Origin: Pycnococcus provasolii
Lineage: Eukaryota > Chlorophyta > Pseudoscourfieldiophyceae > Pseudoscourfieldiales > Pycnococcaceae
DNA: 64,000 nucleotides
Assembly: GCA_938743325.2 (NCBI GenBank)
Contig: OW568869.1
Location: 496,001 to 560,000 of the forward strand
Direction of reading: 5' to 3'
Part shown: piece by piece, positions 29,759 to 39,032 of the stretch
How positions within the stretch are numbered: position 1 is the first letter of the stretch
Layout: each line of letters starts with the position of its first letter
Notes under the pieces: model-generated
The model's input: the letters and a program-made list of their open reading frames with translations, nothing else
Databases searched by the model: none
Told to the model about the DNA's origin: nothing
Made by a program: the position numbers and the translations under genes

Positions 29759-30501
29759 CATCGACTGCATTGCACTGTACCGTATTCTTACCTTACCTAA
29801 CCTTCTAAGAAGGACTTTCCACACTGTAACCTAACGTTGTATATTCTATCTTTATATGTCAGCACGTGGGAAGGAAGAGCCACTCACCTCACAGGATGCG
29901 CGGCGGCCACCAACGATGCACGTACGAACATGTTGGTATGACCAACCCCTACTTACTGGCGGAACCTCAACCCCTAACCAGTCCCCTAACCCCTAACCCC
30001 TACCTGCCCCACAAAACGAAGACCTCCATCATTTCGGGGTTTCGAAAACCGAGACGTTCTGGAATACTGAGCCTCCGGGGCGTCCGGAAAGATTCGGTGA
30101 CGCGCGGGGACTTCTGACTAGGAAGGGGAAGGTCGAAAACCTACGACCCAAAGAGGGGACCCACATCTTGAACCAGTGTAATGAGTCCTAAGGTAAGATA
30201 TGAACCTGCGAAACCGACGTCACTCTCCTAATATGAGTGGCTCATATGGAAACGAAGACGTAATTATTGTCTATTTAGTCGGGCGGGGAAATGGGGGGAT
30301 ACCTGTTTGTAGTCCACTCAATCTTTCAATCAATCAACGTTGGAACCGTGTGCAGTCAGTCGGGTTCCCCCCTCCCAGACAGTTGTAGACACTCCCTTCC
30401 AGCACTCCCCCTACTGCCCAAGACGCTCCCCCCTTCCCCTGGTGCAGCGCAGTGCGTCGCTCGATTCCGTTCCCTGCAACGAACACAGCTTCTTCAACGC
30501 C
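29759..30501. other. Intergenic region with degenerate CCCCTAA repeats
   Basis: This 743-bp gap precedes the WD40 gene. Positions 29941-30005 hold AACCCCTA-type repeats (a C-expanded telomere-like motif), and the rest is unremarkable. Open frames run through the 3' part (from 30340) but have no ATG until 30502. I see no RNA gene. Confidence 0.5.
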
Positions 30502-32940
30502 ATGGAGCCTAATAGTGAGAGGACTTCAGCCGTTGATGATAGGACGAGTCTGCCTTCGTCATCAAAGTCAAAGTCAGGTGTGGGTGTTGTGCTCCATGGA
30601 GTAGCTGCTCGTGATGACTCCTTGGACCCAGTGCGTTTTGGGGGCGGCGTAGGGGGCCCCCCCCTACGCAATCATGCAGCGCATCCTTCCTTGAATAACA
30701 ACAGTGCGAGGGGTAGTAGGCCTCCTCCCTCGTCATCGTCGTCTGATCTGGGGGAGGAGGGTATGACGACCTTGGGGACGGCAACACACACGTACCACCA
30801 CACAAAGCCGACGCGCACGGTACCTGGCGCGCAATCTGCCGGGGGGGAAAGACACGTGCAGTTCTCCGCATCGGCGGGGGGACAGTACAGGCTCTACGCC
30901 TCCTTCACCCGTGAGCTGGAGAAGTGGAAAAAGAACGATCCAGCCGCTGCGGCTGATCGGCGCATCTCACCCACAAACAGGAGAACGAACATGCGCGCCG
31001 TTCCCACGGTGCCTCTGCGTGTTGACTCTGCGGATCCAGCCACCACCAACACACAGAATAACGACCGCGCTCCGACGCCGCTCGCTCCCACCCCGCCTCC
31101 GCCTGCGGCACCGTCCTCGCCGTTCGCACAGCACCTTGGACGGGCGGCGTTCGAGTACATGGCGGGTGGGATACCAAACTCAAGCATATCGTACGAAATG
31201 AGAGAGGTGCCGTCCCTTCCCATGGGGTTATCGAGCGACGGGGGAATGACCACCACAACAGCAGCACCGAACAACAACGACGGCGACTTCGAAGGAGAGG
31301 CGGGAGCCTCGAAAAAGCGACGACGCGGGGGAGCATCTCCGCCAAGCGCCGCCGCTGCATCCGCTGCACCTGCAGAACACATCACAATAGACGGAGATAT
31401 GCCCCCGTCGACGCGCCTACGCTCAACAGCCAAACTAGACACGGACGTCATTGCGAGAGCGGACGCGGTGGCTTCGACGCTTCGTAAGCCGTGGCGTTTT
31501 CAAGAGCCGTGGTGGGCACTGCCTAACCCGCCCACGGGATGCCATCTGTCGCTCATTGGTGCAGACGGCCCAAGGCGGAGAGTGGAGCCAACAATCGCCA
31601 ACAACCAGGCGGGGGGAAAGCTGCCGCCAAGCTGCGGAGGTGGTGCGGCGTGCATGGTGGAGTTTGGGCGCGGGTCACACCGTGATCAGATCGCATTCGT
31701 CACCAGCCTCCGCCCGGAGATCTGCCTGCGCAGCCTGCGAAGCCTGGGCGTCACAGCCACAACGTCGTCCAACGCCGAGGCAGACGCCGACCCCGACGTC
31801 AACGTGTACGCCATGAATTACATGCCCACGTGCGTTGCCTGGGACCATGATGGTGCGCTTTACGTCGGCTCTGGGTCCGGAGGTGTTCACCACGTCGACG
31901 CGAACAACGGAAGAGTCGTCACGTCCATCGGCGCCCGCGCGGGTGGCATCGGCGACCGCGTGTGGAGCGTGAGCGTCGGCTCACACTCGTCAGCAGTCAA
32001 CGGCAAGGTGGTTGTTTACACGGACCACAGTGGACTTCTTCGCATGTACGGAAGTGACGGCGCATCGCGCATCACGACGCTGTACCCCGCCGCGTCGTCG
32101 ACCGTTTCTGGCACGCCGTCCGGCGGCGCACCGCTGCGCGACGTCGACATCCATCGCACTCTGCCGCTGATCGCGTGCGGGTCCGCCGACGGCAACGCGT
32201 ACATCTTTGACGTTCGCATGACGTCGCGTGGGCCGCTGTTCGTGCTCCCCGCGGCGGCACGCGCGAGAGAACACCGGCTGAACACTGGCGTTCTTGCAAC
32301 GCGATGGAGTGGGCCAAGTCAGCACCGTCTGGTGACGGCAACGGACGACGGCTCGCTGCTGAGCTGGCACCTCGGTGCGGAATCCGCAACGCTGGAGAAC
32401 TCTCTCGCCGCGCCGCCGTTCTCCGCGGCATCGTTGCCGGTGGAGCCCACGCGCCTTCAGCCGCAGCGCACTTTCTGCGTGTGGAAGCGAGGTGGCGGTG
32501 CGAGGTCGCCCTTCGCTGCGCTAAGCTGCCGCGCAGACGGCCTGTGCGCGACGGGAACGTTCGGCGGCAACATGGGTGGTGTCGTTGGCATCTTCTACCC
32601 CGCATGGGATGCTCCAGTCGCCACATCCGCGGTTGACGTCAAAGGCATTCCGCGTAACGCGCGCAGCTTGCAGGACCTCAACGATGCCGAGGAAGCCTAC
32701 AAGAAGCAACCGCACTCGAGGAGCGATACGAGTATCTCTTCGATGATGCTACGGCGCAGCGGCTTGGCTGAGACCTCGCCATCGTTTGCATCCGTCAGCT
32801 GGCGTGAGATGTCTCCCGGTGAGCCTGAGGATGATTTTCCCACGTGTGTTGCATCGACGCTCGAGGGAAGCCTTGCAGCCCTGCGCCTGGAGAAAGAAGG
32901 CGCGGAAGACAACAACGGCGAAGATGTTGTTGTTGATTGA
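30502..32940 (+). CDS. WD40-like beta-propeller protein with long disordered N-terminus
   Basis: The 812-residue protein has about 330 residues of low-complexity N-terminus (poly-Ser, Pro, Thr, Asn). A beta-propeller-like C-terminal half follows, with motifs such as TCVAWDHDGALYVGSGSGGV, VVVYTDHSGLLRMYGSDG, PLIACGSADGNAYIFDVRM and RLVTATDDGSLLSWHLG. These are clear WD-type strands. A basic KKRRRGG stretch near residue 270 may be a nuclear signal. I cannot assign an orthologue. A NUP43-like, nuclear-pore or transcript-export WD protein are options. The first ATG is at 30502, and the frame extends upstream to 30340 only with TTG. Confidence 0.7.
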   Translation: MEPNSERTSAVDDRTSLPSSSKSKSGVGVVLHGVAARDDSLDPVRFGGGVGGPPLRNHAAHPSLNNNSARGSRPPPSSSSSDLGEEGMTTLGTATHTYHHTKPTRTVPGAQSAGGERHVQFSASAGGQYRLYASFTRELEKWKKNDPAAAADRRISPTNRRTNMRAVPTVPLRVDSADPATTNTQNNDRAPTPLAPTPPPPAAPSSPFAQHLGRAAFEYMAGGIPNSSISYEMREVPSLPMGLSSDGGMTTTTAAPNNNDGDFEGEAGASKKRRRGGASPPSAAAASAAPAEHITIDGDMPPSTRLRSTAKLDTDVIARADAVASTLRKPWRFQEPWWALPNPPTGCHLSLIGADGPRRRVEPTIANNQAGGKLPPSCGGGAACMVEFGRGSHRDQIAFVTSLRPEICLRSLRSLGVTATTSSNAEADADPDVNVYAMNYMPTCVAWDHDGALYVGSGSGGVHHVDANNGRVVTSIGARAGGIGDRVWSVSVGSHSSAVNGKVVVYTDHSGLLRMYGSDGASRITTLYPAASSTVSGTPSGGAPLRDVDIHRTLPLIACGSADGNAYIFDVRMTSRGPLFVLPAAARAREHRLNTGVLATRWSGPSQHRLVTATDDGSLLSWHLGAESATLENSLAAPPFSAASLPVEPTRLQPQRTFCVWKRGGGARSPFAALSCRADGLCATGTFGGNMGGVVGIFYPAWDAPVATSAVDVKGIPRNARSLQDLNDAEEAYKKQPHSRSDTSISSMMLRRSGLAETSPSFASVSWREMSPGEPEDDFPTCVASTLEGSLAALRLEKEGAEDNNGEDVVVD

Positions 32941-33155
32941 GACGTGCATTAATTAGGGAAGAGCGAACAGAAGTGGAGACATAGATTAGTTGACAGCTAG
33001 GAAAATAAGGTATGAAGAAGGTACATAAAATGTGGAGGATAAGAGGATAAATAATGTTCGTGTTTTGCCTACACACAAAAGATAAGAGAACTACTACTCG
33101 TACACGTGTAAAAAGATTTCCATCCCTTTTCTATAGAAATTGAAAAGAAAAACCT

Positions 33156-34391
33156 CTAAGGTTTCTTCTCCTTTTGCAGCGACGATTTCATCAGCTCGGC
33201 AAATGCGCGTCGGCGTCTCTCGCGCGTCTCAGGTTTCGGCGCGACGTACTTGTACATGCCGTCCCAAGGAACGACTCTCAGGTTCGCTCTCTCCGCAATC
33301 ATCTTCTGCACGCGCGCGGCAAAGTCAATGGAGCTTTCGTCTTGCAGTTTCTCCATCGGCTCGAGGAACCACACATCAGCCACCACCGCCCAGCTCGTCA
33401 TCAATTTGTACAGGTGCATCGTGAACGACTCACGCTTGCTGTTCCAAAACGCATCCACAAACGTTTTGTTATATTTGATGGCGATGGGGCAGACGGGAAC
33501 GTCAAGGTCGAATGCCGAGCGCTTGAACATGACGCAGTGCTCGTTATTCACGCACGTTCCTTCGGGGAAGATGAGGAGCGGGTTGGATCCGCTCGCGTGC
33601 ACGTGCTCCTTGATCCTCTTCGCCACCACAGCGCGGTCGCTCGAGTCGGTGCGGTCAAAGTAGATGCACCCGATGGCGTTGAGTATGCGCGTTTGAAACC
33701 ATCCAACCCACCCGCCGTGCTTCTGCATGATGACTGCGAACGGAAAGAGGCTTTCGAGCACGATGAAGTCGATCATGGAGGTGTGATTTGCGACAAACAC
33801 CTTGGCACCTCGGCTTGGCTGCGGCCCGTGAAATCGCACGACGCCTGTCCACGACCAAACGAACACGTTGCACATGAACACGATGAGGCTCGACTCTATT
33901 CGTTTTCGCTTCGTGACGTCGCTGATGGCGTTATTTGCGACGGTGAAGGAGACGATGAAGAGCACCATTCCAAGTAGCAGGCTGAGTAGCCTTATGGGGA
34001 AGAGGAACCCGTGTCTGACGACGACTCCGACGCACCAGAGCGGGAAGAGGTAAAAGTTCCAGTTCCACGGTTCGTACGGTTGACTTTGGAAGCAGCAGCT
34101 GAAGCTGTCATCGACGACGGACGCCGCGCCATCGCTGAGCGGGTTAATGAGTCCTTGCATGAATGCGGATAGCACGGGTGCTTTAGCTGCGACGTCCATT
34201 CCTTCCCGCTTCTTCGGGTTAGGGAGTGACGCTGCTCCTGACCCTGATCGCGCACGTTCTTCAGACGTTCTTTCTAACAGGTGGAGTGCGGCAAGTTCTT
34301 GCTGTGACTTGGATGTGAAGAGCATGAGACCACCATTCAGGGCAGGCTCCCCATTGTGGTCCCTCCCATTGGAGTGGGACGGCGACGACAT
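33156..34391 (-). CDS. GPAT9: GPAT9-type sn-glycerol-3-phosphate acyltransferase
   Basis: The 411-residue ER membrane enzyme catalyses the first acylation of glycerol-3-phosphate in glycerolipid and oil synthesis. Motif I is NHTSMIDF (residues 202-209), motif III is FPEGTCVNNEHCVMFKRSAF (275-294), and the pre-core segment QPYEPWNWNFYLFPLWCVGV is typical of GPAT9/GPAT3/4. Hydrophobic segments lie at about 112-155 and 168-186. The C-terminal VPWDGMYKYVAPKPE block is also family-specific. Start is the ATG at 34391. It shares a 267-bp divergent promoter with the THOC6-like gene, which carries a TTAGGG array. Together with the PlsC protein at 3806, it gives this window two acyltransferases of glycerolipid assembly. 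Confidence 0.93.
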   Translation of the reverse strand: MSSPSHSNGRDHNGEPALNGGLMLFTSKSQQELAALHLLERTSEERARSGSGAASLPNPKKREGMDVAAKAPVLSAFMQGLINPLSDGAASVVDDSFSCCFQSQPYEPWNWNFYLFPLWCVGVVVRHGFLFPIRLLSLLLGMVLFIVSFTVANNAISDVTKRKRIESSLIVFMCNVFVWSWTGVVRFHGPQPSRGAKVFVANHTSMIDFIVLESLFPFAVIMQKHGGWVGWFQTRILNAIGCIYFDRTDSSDRAVVAKRIKEHVHASGSNPLLIFPEGTCVNNEHCVMFKRSAFDLDVPVCPIAIKYNKTFVDAFWNSKRESFTMHLYKLMTSWAVVADVWFLEPMEKLQDESSIDFAARVQKMIAERANLRVVPWDGMYKYVAPKPETRERRRRAFAELMKSSLQKEKKP

Positions 34392-34658
34392 ACTTTTTGG
34401 TAGACTAGTTGATTTCGAGGAATTATTTTCACAATTTTCAGTTCCTTCTTTCTCCCCCCCAGGTCCTTGTCCTTCTTGGATGGCGTGAGGATTGGGATTG
34501 GATCGGGGGGCAGGGTGAATCGGTTCGGGTTAGGGTGTTAGGGTTAGGGTTAGGGTTAGGGTTAGGGTTACACGGGTTAGGGTTCCTAGCTCCTACCTCT
34601 GCTTAGTCTAAGGTTGGAGAGTTCGGGTAATCTCTGGTTCGGTTCGGGTGAGAAATCC
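34392..34658. promoter_or_regulatory. Divergent promoter with TTAGGG array (GPAT9 / THOC6-like)
   Basis: This 267-bp gap holds TTAGGG units at about 34527-34584 (a GGGTTAGGGTG start, then five perfect units, then an ACGGGTTAGGG remnant). It lies about 75 bp before the plus-strand ATG and 136 bp before the GPAT9 ATG. Confidence 0.6.
34527..34584. repeat. Interstitial telomere-like (TTAGGG)n array
   Basis: At least five consecutive TTAGGG units with degenerate flanking copies. Confidence 0.95.
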
Positions 34659-35804
34659 ATGGAGAAGCAGTACGGAGATCTCGGCAACGTTGCCGAGTTT
34701 GCATCCGCCGTCGTGTACAGCGCCTGCTTCGTGCGCGGTGCGCACGGTGAGCGAACGCACGGACGCTTGCACGCGCTCGTCGGGACTTCCTCAGGCGCGC
34801 TGCGATCCGTCGCGATGCCACGCGTACCCACGACGACCGTGGCGCCCGCGGCGGTCTCCTCGGCGCACGCAGGTGCCGTGTACGCGCTGTCGCCCGACCG
34901 CGACTCGGACAATGCGCGCATCATCACGGGAGGCGACGACGGCCTGGCGCGTGTGTGGAACGTCGCGAGCCTTCTGGACGAGAGGACGGACTGTGCGAAG
35001 AAGGGTGCGGTCGTGTCGCTCGCCGCGCCCGTGCGAAGCAATCGGCACGGTGCAACGCCCTGTGTTCCCGAGGTGAACGCCGCGCGCCTGGCGAGCGAGA
35101 AGGCTTGGGCGGCGTGTGGAGATGGCGTGGCTGTGCGGTGGGACATTAACGCGCAGCCGGCAACGCCCGTCAAGTCGTCTCGCGCGTCGGCGTCGGCAGC
35201 CAAACACGCGCTCGCGCCTCTGCGTTCATGGCGTGTGGACGATAGCCTCGCAAGCTTGCTCAGCCTGGCACCCGTAGACGACGTCAACACATTCGCCGTG
35301 GGAATGGATTCCGCAGCCGTTGGCCTAATTGACAGCCGGACGGCAAACGGCATCGCTGCACGCATCGGCCTGAAAGGCGCAACCAACGTCGCACCGCCAG
35401 TCAGTGCACTGTGCACACCCGCTCTCGGCTCCGACTGGTTGTATTGCGGTATGGGCGACGGCACAGTTGCGGTCGTCAGCCTTGCCGCGCAGGGTGTGGT
35501 TGCACGAGTGAATGCGTGGCGTGGTGGTGGTGACGACGGCGCAGGTGGGGCGGTGCTGAGCCTCGTGCCGGACGGCAACGGTGCCGTGCTAGCGGCGGGT
35601 GACAGCTCAGCCGTCGCACGCGTGGATGCGGCTTCAGGAACTGCCGCCGACGCTCTCGTTGGCCTTGCTTCCGTGTCCTGTTGTCCTAACTTTGCGCTGG
35701 CGTGCGACGAGAAGTCTGGTCGCGTGGTTGTGGGCGGCACGAATGGACGTCTCGCCGGCTTTGGCGCGCTCGGTGAGCACGTGTTGACTGCTCACTGCTT
35801 GTAA
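34659..35804 (+). CDS. WD40 protein, THOC6-like
   Basis: The 381-residue protein is a seven-bladed WD-type propeller over most of its length. Typical strands are ARIITGGDDGLARVWNV, AWAACGDGVAVRWDI, FAVGMDSAAVGLIDSR, LYCGMGDGTVAVVSL, AVLAAGDSSAVARVDAASG and RVVVGGTNGRLAGFG. Size and opening (VYSACFVRG followed by LHALVGTSSGALRSV) resemble THOC6, the mRNA export complex WD subunit. The assignment is by overall layout, not by a unique motif. The first ATG is at 34659. The frame's earlier TTG (34614) was rejected. Confidence 0.65.
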   Translation: MEKQYGDLGNVAEFASAVVYSACFVRGAHGERTHGRLHALVGTSSGALRSVAMPRVPTTTVAPAAVSSAHAGAVYALSPDRDSDNARIITGGDDGLARVWNVASLLDERTDCAKKGAVVSLAAPVRSNRHGATPCVPEVNAARLASEKAWAACGDGVAVRWDINAQPATPVKSSRASASAAKHALAPLRSWRVDDSLASLLSLAPVDDVNTFAVGMDSAAVGLIDSRTANGIAARIGLKGATNVAPPVSALCTPALGSDWLYCGMGDGTVAVVSLAAQGVVARVNAWRGGGDDGAGGAVLSLVPDGNGAVLAAGDSSAVARVDAASGTAADALVGLASVSCCPNFALACDEKSGRVVVGGTNGRLAGFGALGEHVLTAHCL

Positions 35805-35867
35805 CTATGTAGTTTTTAGTGGCAAAAAACAAAATGCTATCTTTTCGTATTTGATTACTACTTCCCC

Positions 35868-36533
35868 TCATGCCGTCAAGAATGGTGCGAGCTGCGCAAC
35901 ACCGATTCCTCCCGCGTCTGCCGAGTTCCTCGCCGCGGCATCGTCCGCCTGCGGGATGACGAACCCGTCGCTTTCGCTCCGCCACGTGGGTCTGTGCTTG
36001 GCGATGTACGCTTCGAGATCCGCGCCGTTGAGGTGCGTCGCTTCCGCCACCACCTCCTTGGGTGCTTTCGTGTATGCGAGTGCGACGACGTCGAGCGCGT
36101 ACCTCCTGACGGCGTCCTCAAATCCTGGCACGGAGAGAGCCGCGGCTGCGACAGGGTGTGTGGCCGCGTCCGCTCCCGCTCCGATGGTGGTCCAGAAGTC
36201 CGCGAATCGCGCGGTTTCCAGCGCGTGCGCCGCTTCCGCGAGTCCTGCGATGGTCGGTGTCGCCTGGACGGGTCCGGGTAGGATTGCGAGTGCGAGGTTG
36301 AAGTGCGGTTCCGGAAGTCGCATGAGCGCGAGCACGAGTATGCGCGCCGTCGTGTGCGCCGCCGAGTTTGTTTGGTTTGCTGTATGAAACGCGCCGGCGG
36401 TGAGGTAGTGTCTGAGCAGAGCGTAGTTGGCGTTTGTGTCGAAGGTGGCTTCCATGGACGCTTGGCGCTGCACGTTCGCCTCCAGGTCAGCTAACAAGGC
36501 GTCGTTGTAACGATCCGCACCAGCGATCTTCAT
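35868..36533 (-). CDS. EIF3K: eIF3 subunit k
   Basis: The 221-residue protein matches eIF3k, a small PCI/wH subunit of the translation initiation factor eIF3. RYNDALLADLEANVQRQ, FDTNANYALLRHYL, HTTARILVLALMRLPEPHF, ARFADFWTTI and GFEDAVRRYALDVVALAYTK correspond to the family's N-terminal HEAT/PCI helices. AYIAKHRPTWRSESDGFVI is the C-terminal winged-helix part. The length equals the human protein (218 residues). It starts at the ATG at 36533, and its divergent promoter carries a CCCTAA array. Confidence 0.9.
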   Translation of the reverse strand: MKIAGADRYNDALLADLEANVQRQASMEATFDTNANYALLRHYLTAGAFHTANQTNSAAHTTARILVLALMRLPEPHFNLALAILPGPVQATPTIAGLAEAAHALETARFADFWTTIGAGADAATHPVAAAALSVPGFEDAVRRYALDVVALAYTKAPKEVVAEATHLNGADLEAYIAKHRPTWRSESDGFVIPQADDAAARNSADAGGIGVAQLAPFLTA

Positions 36534-36885
36534 ATTTACTTACTGGATGGAAAAAATGACAACTGGTTTTTCAACGGACGGAGAGGAGATTCGAGGAGGT
36601 TAGGGCCCGGTGGCGGCGCACTTCACCCTGGGAACAAAACAAAACAAACGCGTCCTAACCCTAACCCTAATACTTTATGGGCCAGCAAGGCGCCCCTAAC
36701 CCTAGCCCTAACCCTAGCCCTAACCCTAACCCTAACCCTAATAACGGGGGGATGACGCGATTTATTTGCTCCTGTGCCCTCTCCGGACTCCGTCTCGGAA
36801 AGATGTTTCGGATGAGATTTTCCTTTTCCTCCCCCCCCCCTCAACCAACCACTCCCTGGATTATAATCATAAATCGTCGGTACAT
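36534..36885. promoter_or_regulatory. Divergent promoter with CCCTAA/CCCTAG arrays (eIF3k / CPBP protease)
   Basis: The gap is 352 bp. Two CCCTAA clusters lie at 36654-36671 and 36694-36742, the second alternating CCCTAA and CCCTAG. A C-run and CT-rich stretch precedes the protease ATG. Confidence 0.6.
36654..36742. repeat. Interstitial telomere-like arrays, two blocks
   Basis: A three-unit block (36654-36671) and a longer block (36694-36742) with CCCTAG variants. Confidence 0.93.
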
Positions 36886-38298
36886 ATGGTGGGGATGGCT
36901 CCACGCATTCAATGCTTCTCTTCAATGCAGAGGACGTTTGCGTTGTCTTCCTCAGGATCATCAAAGCCTATTAGGAAGAAGAATTCTTTCTCTAAAGGTC
37001 CTAAACTTGGCGGTTTTCTTTCAAAGAAGATCTTGCGGAGTCCATCTTCGTCTCGTTCGAAGAAGAGTCCACAACACAGGTTTCCTGCAGAGGTTAGGAG
37101 ACATGGACATGGGGGTGGTGGGGGTGGGGGTGGTGCACCTCTTTCTCTGCTCGGGATGGGAAGAGCCATCTTCTCCAACCAGAGGAGAAGGAGAAGGAAA
37201 AAGGAATCCGGCGACTCTGACGACAATGACCAGGACCGAGAAAAGAGTCTGCGTCTGCTTGACGCTGACATGTACGCGACGCCGTTCGCGGCACCTTTCT
37301 CGCCCGTGACCATCGTGGGTGGACTCGTCGCTTTCGCCGTCGCATATCCGCTCAGCGGCGCGGTGTTCGCACCGTGGGTGGGACAACACGTCGTCGGTCT
37401 GCCGCCACTCACGGCCGTGTTCGCCACGGAAGGTGACGCCCTGTTGCCCGTCGACGAGGCGACGCGCGCACTCTGGCGTGTGCAGTACGCGTTCGTGGGA
37501 CAGGCGCTCGAAACATCCGCCGCCGTCGCAGGGACGTGCGTACTCGCACGACTCGCGACGAAGCTGAACGAGGAGCAGCAGGGAAAGAGTGCGTCAACGA
37601 ACCAAAAAGGTGCTAGTAGCGATAACAACGTCGACAGTGCGCCGCTCTTCCAACTGGACGTGTCGCCATTCGGGCCGTCGGCGTGGAATTTGCGTGACGG
37701 ATGGCTGACCTGGGCAATCATCGGATACCCACTCGCGGTCGCCAGCGTCTCGCTCGCGTCAGTCGTGACCATTGCAGTCACAGATGGACAAGGCTTTGGA
37801 GGGAGAGGAACGGCAGATGACGTCGTGCAGCTGCTCAAAAGCTCGCCGAAGCCGGTGACGTCGAGACAGGAGCAAGCAGCAAATGACAACAATGCCGCCA
37901 CAGTCACGAATGCACCCTCCCCACGATCTGACATGTCGACCGCCGTACCACCAGTCACCCCCGCAAACGTCGCCAGCGTTCAGCCAACATGGCCGTACCT
38001 GCTCGGAATCGCAAGCTTCCTAGCACCTGCATCGGAGGAGCTCATCTTCCGAGGATTTCTGCTTGCGTCTCTGACGCGCTTCATGTCGCCAACCTCAGCC
38101 GCATTTGCATCAGCTGGCGCATTCGCGTGCGCGCACTTGAGCGCGCGCGACCTTCCTCAGCTTTGGGGCCTTGGAATGGTGCTTGGCCTATCCTACGTGC
38201 GCACGAAAAATCTTGCGACGCCCATCGCCATCCACTCGACGTGGAACGCGATGACGTTGCTCTTGCTCGTGGTGGTCCAGATGGAAGGTGGTTTTTGA
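36886..38298 (+). CDS. CPBP-family (CAAX prenyl protease 2/ABI-like) intramembrane metalloprotease, plastid-targeted
   Basis: The 470-residue protein has a basic, Ser/Lys-rich N-terminus of about 100 residues with a Gly run, probably a plastid transit peptide and linker. Hydrophobic segments follow, with VTIVGGLVAFAVAYPLSGAV, an acidic loop and the CPBP core. In the core, PASEELIFRGFLLASL (Glu384-Glu385, Arg389), GAFACAHLSA and IHSTWNAMTLLLLVV carry the family's Glu, His and Asn/His metal ligands. This matches plastid CPBP proteins such as SCO4-type factors and bacterial bacteriocin-immunity CPBP members. The substrate is unknown. The first in-frame ATG is at 36886, and the earlier TTG is not used. 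Confidence 0.85.
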   Translation: MVGMAPRIQCFSSMQRTFALSSSGSSKPIRKKNSFSKGPKLGGFLSKKILRSPSSSRSKKSPQHRFPAEVRRHGHGGGGGGGGAPLSLLGMGRAIFSNQRRRRRKKESGDSDDNDQDREKSLRLLDADMYATPFAAPFSPVTIVGGLVAFAVAYPLSGAVFAPWVGQHVVGLPPLTAVFATEGDALLPVDEATRALWRVQYAFVGQALETSAAVAGTCVLARLATKLNEEQQGKSASTNQKGASSDNNVDSAPLFQLDVSPFGPSAWNLRDGWLTWAIIGYPLAVASVSLASVVTIAVTDGQGFGGRGTADDVVQLLKSSPKPVTSRQEQAANDNNAATVTNAPSPRSDMSTAVPPVTPANVASVQPTWPYLLGIASFLAPASEELIFRGFLLASLTRFMSPTSAAFASAGAFACAHLSARDLPQLWGLGMVLGLSYVRTKNLATPIAIHSTWNAMTLLLLVVVQMEGGF

Positions 38299-38615
38299 CT
38301 ACCAAATAGGATGGCGAAAGAAATAAATAAGAATAGTAATGGAGTGTACTTTACTTTGTCCAGTTGCCAACCCTCGACTATTCACACTGGTCATGATTCA
38401 CATCCACTGGTCACGAGATACAGTAGGCCCACTTTCCATGATGGTACAGTATGTGTTGTCAAGCTGGCGCTTCTTAGGGGCCCAAAAGCCACCCAATGAG
38501 TGTGTGTAATAGGGGATAAATATCCACCACACCAGGGGTGGATCTCCCAAAATGGCAAACCTGAGAGCCGATTTCCTGGGGTTGGTTGTGCCACACGCCA
38601 CCCGCCAACTTCGCC
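38299..38615. other. Spacer between CPBP gene and small coiled-coil gene
   Basis: This 317-bp gap separates two plus-strand genes. It holds the 3' end of one and the promoter of the next, and I see no other feature. Confidence 0.4.
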
Positions 38616-38993
38616 ATGCCGTCGACGGGCACGTCGCCACCGTCAGCCGCTGGTTCCGCGGTGCTCCACGCGTTCGTCGACCCGTCGCTCCCGCTCAAGT
38701 CGCAGCTCGCGAACGCGCTGTCGGCATCCGCACTCGCGACGCCCGGCCAGGCACGAGCACTCGCGCGCGAGGCACGCGTCGAGGAAGTGTCCAGGCTGCC
38801 GAAAGAGCTCGCGGCGAAGGCGCAGCAAATCGACGCGGCGGCGTCCGTGTGCCGAAATCTGCCCGAAGCCATTGCGCGCCTTTCGGTGGCAATGACGCGC
38901 GCAGAGGTGGGTGCTTCGAAACTAAAAGGTCCGCTTGCGCAGGCTTTCCAGCATCAACAACAGCAAGAGCAGCCACAAGCAAGAGATAGCTAG
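38616..38993 (+). CDS. Small Ala-rich coiled-coil hypothetical protein, 125 residues
   Basis: I do not recognise this protein. Residues 20-105 are strongly helical and Ala/Leu/Glu/Arg-rich (KSQLANALSASALATPGQAR, LPKELAAKAQQIDAAASV), consistent with a coiled coil. The end is a short Gln-rich tail (QHQQQQEQPQ). It has no membrane segment. The ATG at 38616 is the first in frame. Stop codons of this and the converging DUF3054 gene are 39 bp apart. It could be a small complex subunit. Coding status rests on its length, helix pattern and tight convergent placement. Confidence 0.5.
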   Translation: MPSTGTSPPSAAGSAVLHAFVDPSLPLKSQLANALSASALATPGQARALAREARVEEVSRLPKELAAKAQQIDAAASVCRNLPEAIARLSVAMTRAEVGASKLKGPLAQAFQHQQQQEQPQARDS

Positions 38994-39032
38994 AGGTGTT
39001 TGTGTACTTAGTATTGTAGTTTTACTCTTTTT

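Noticed and set aside
33174-33977. Plus-strand open frame over GPAT9
   Set aside because: Antisense shadow of a well supported enzyme gene.
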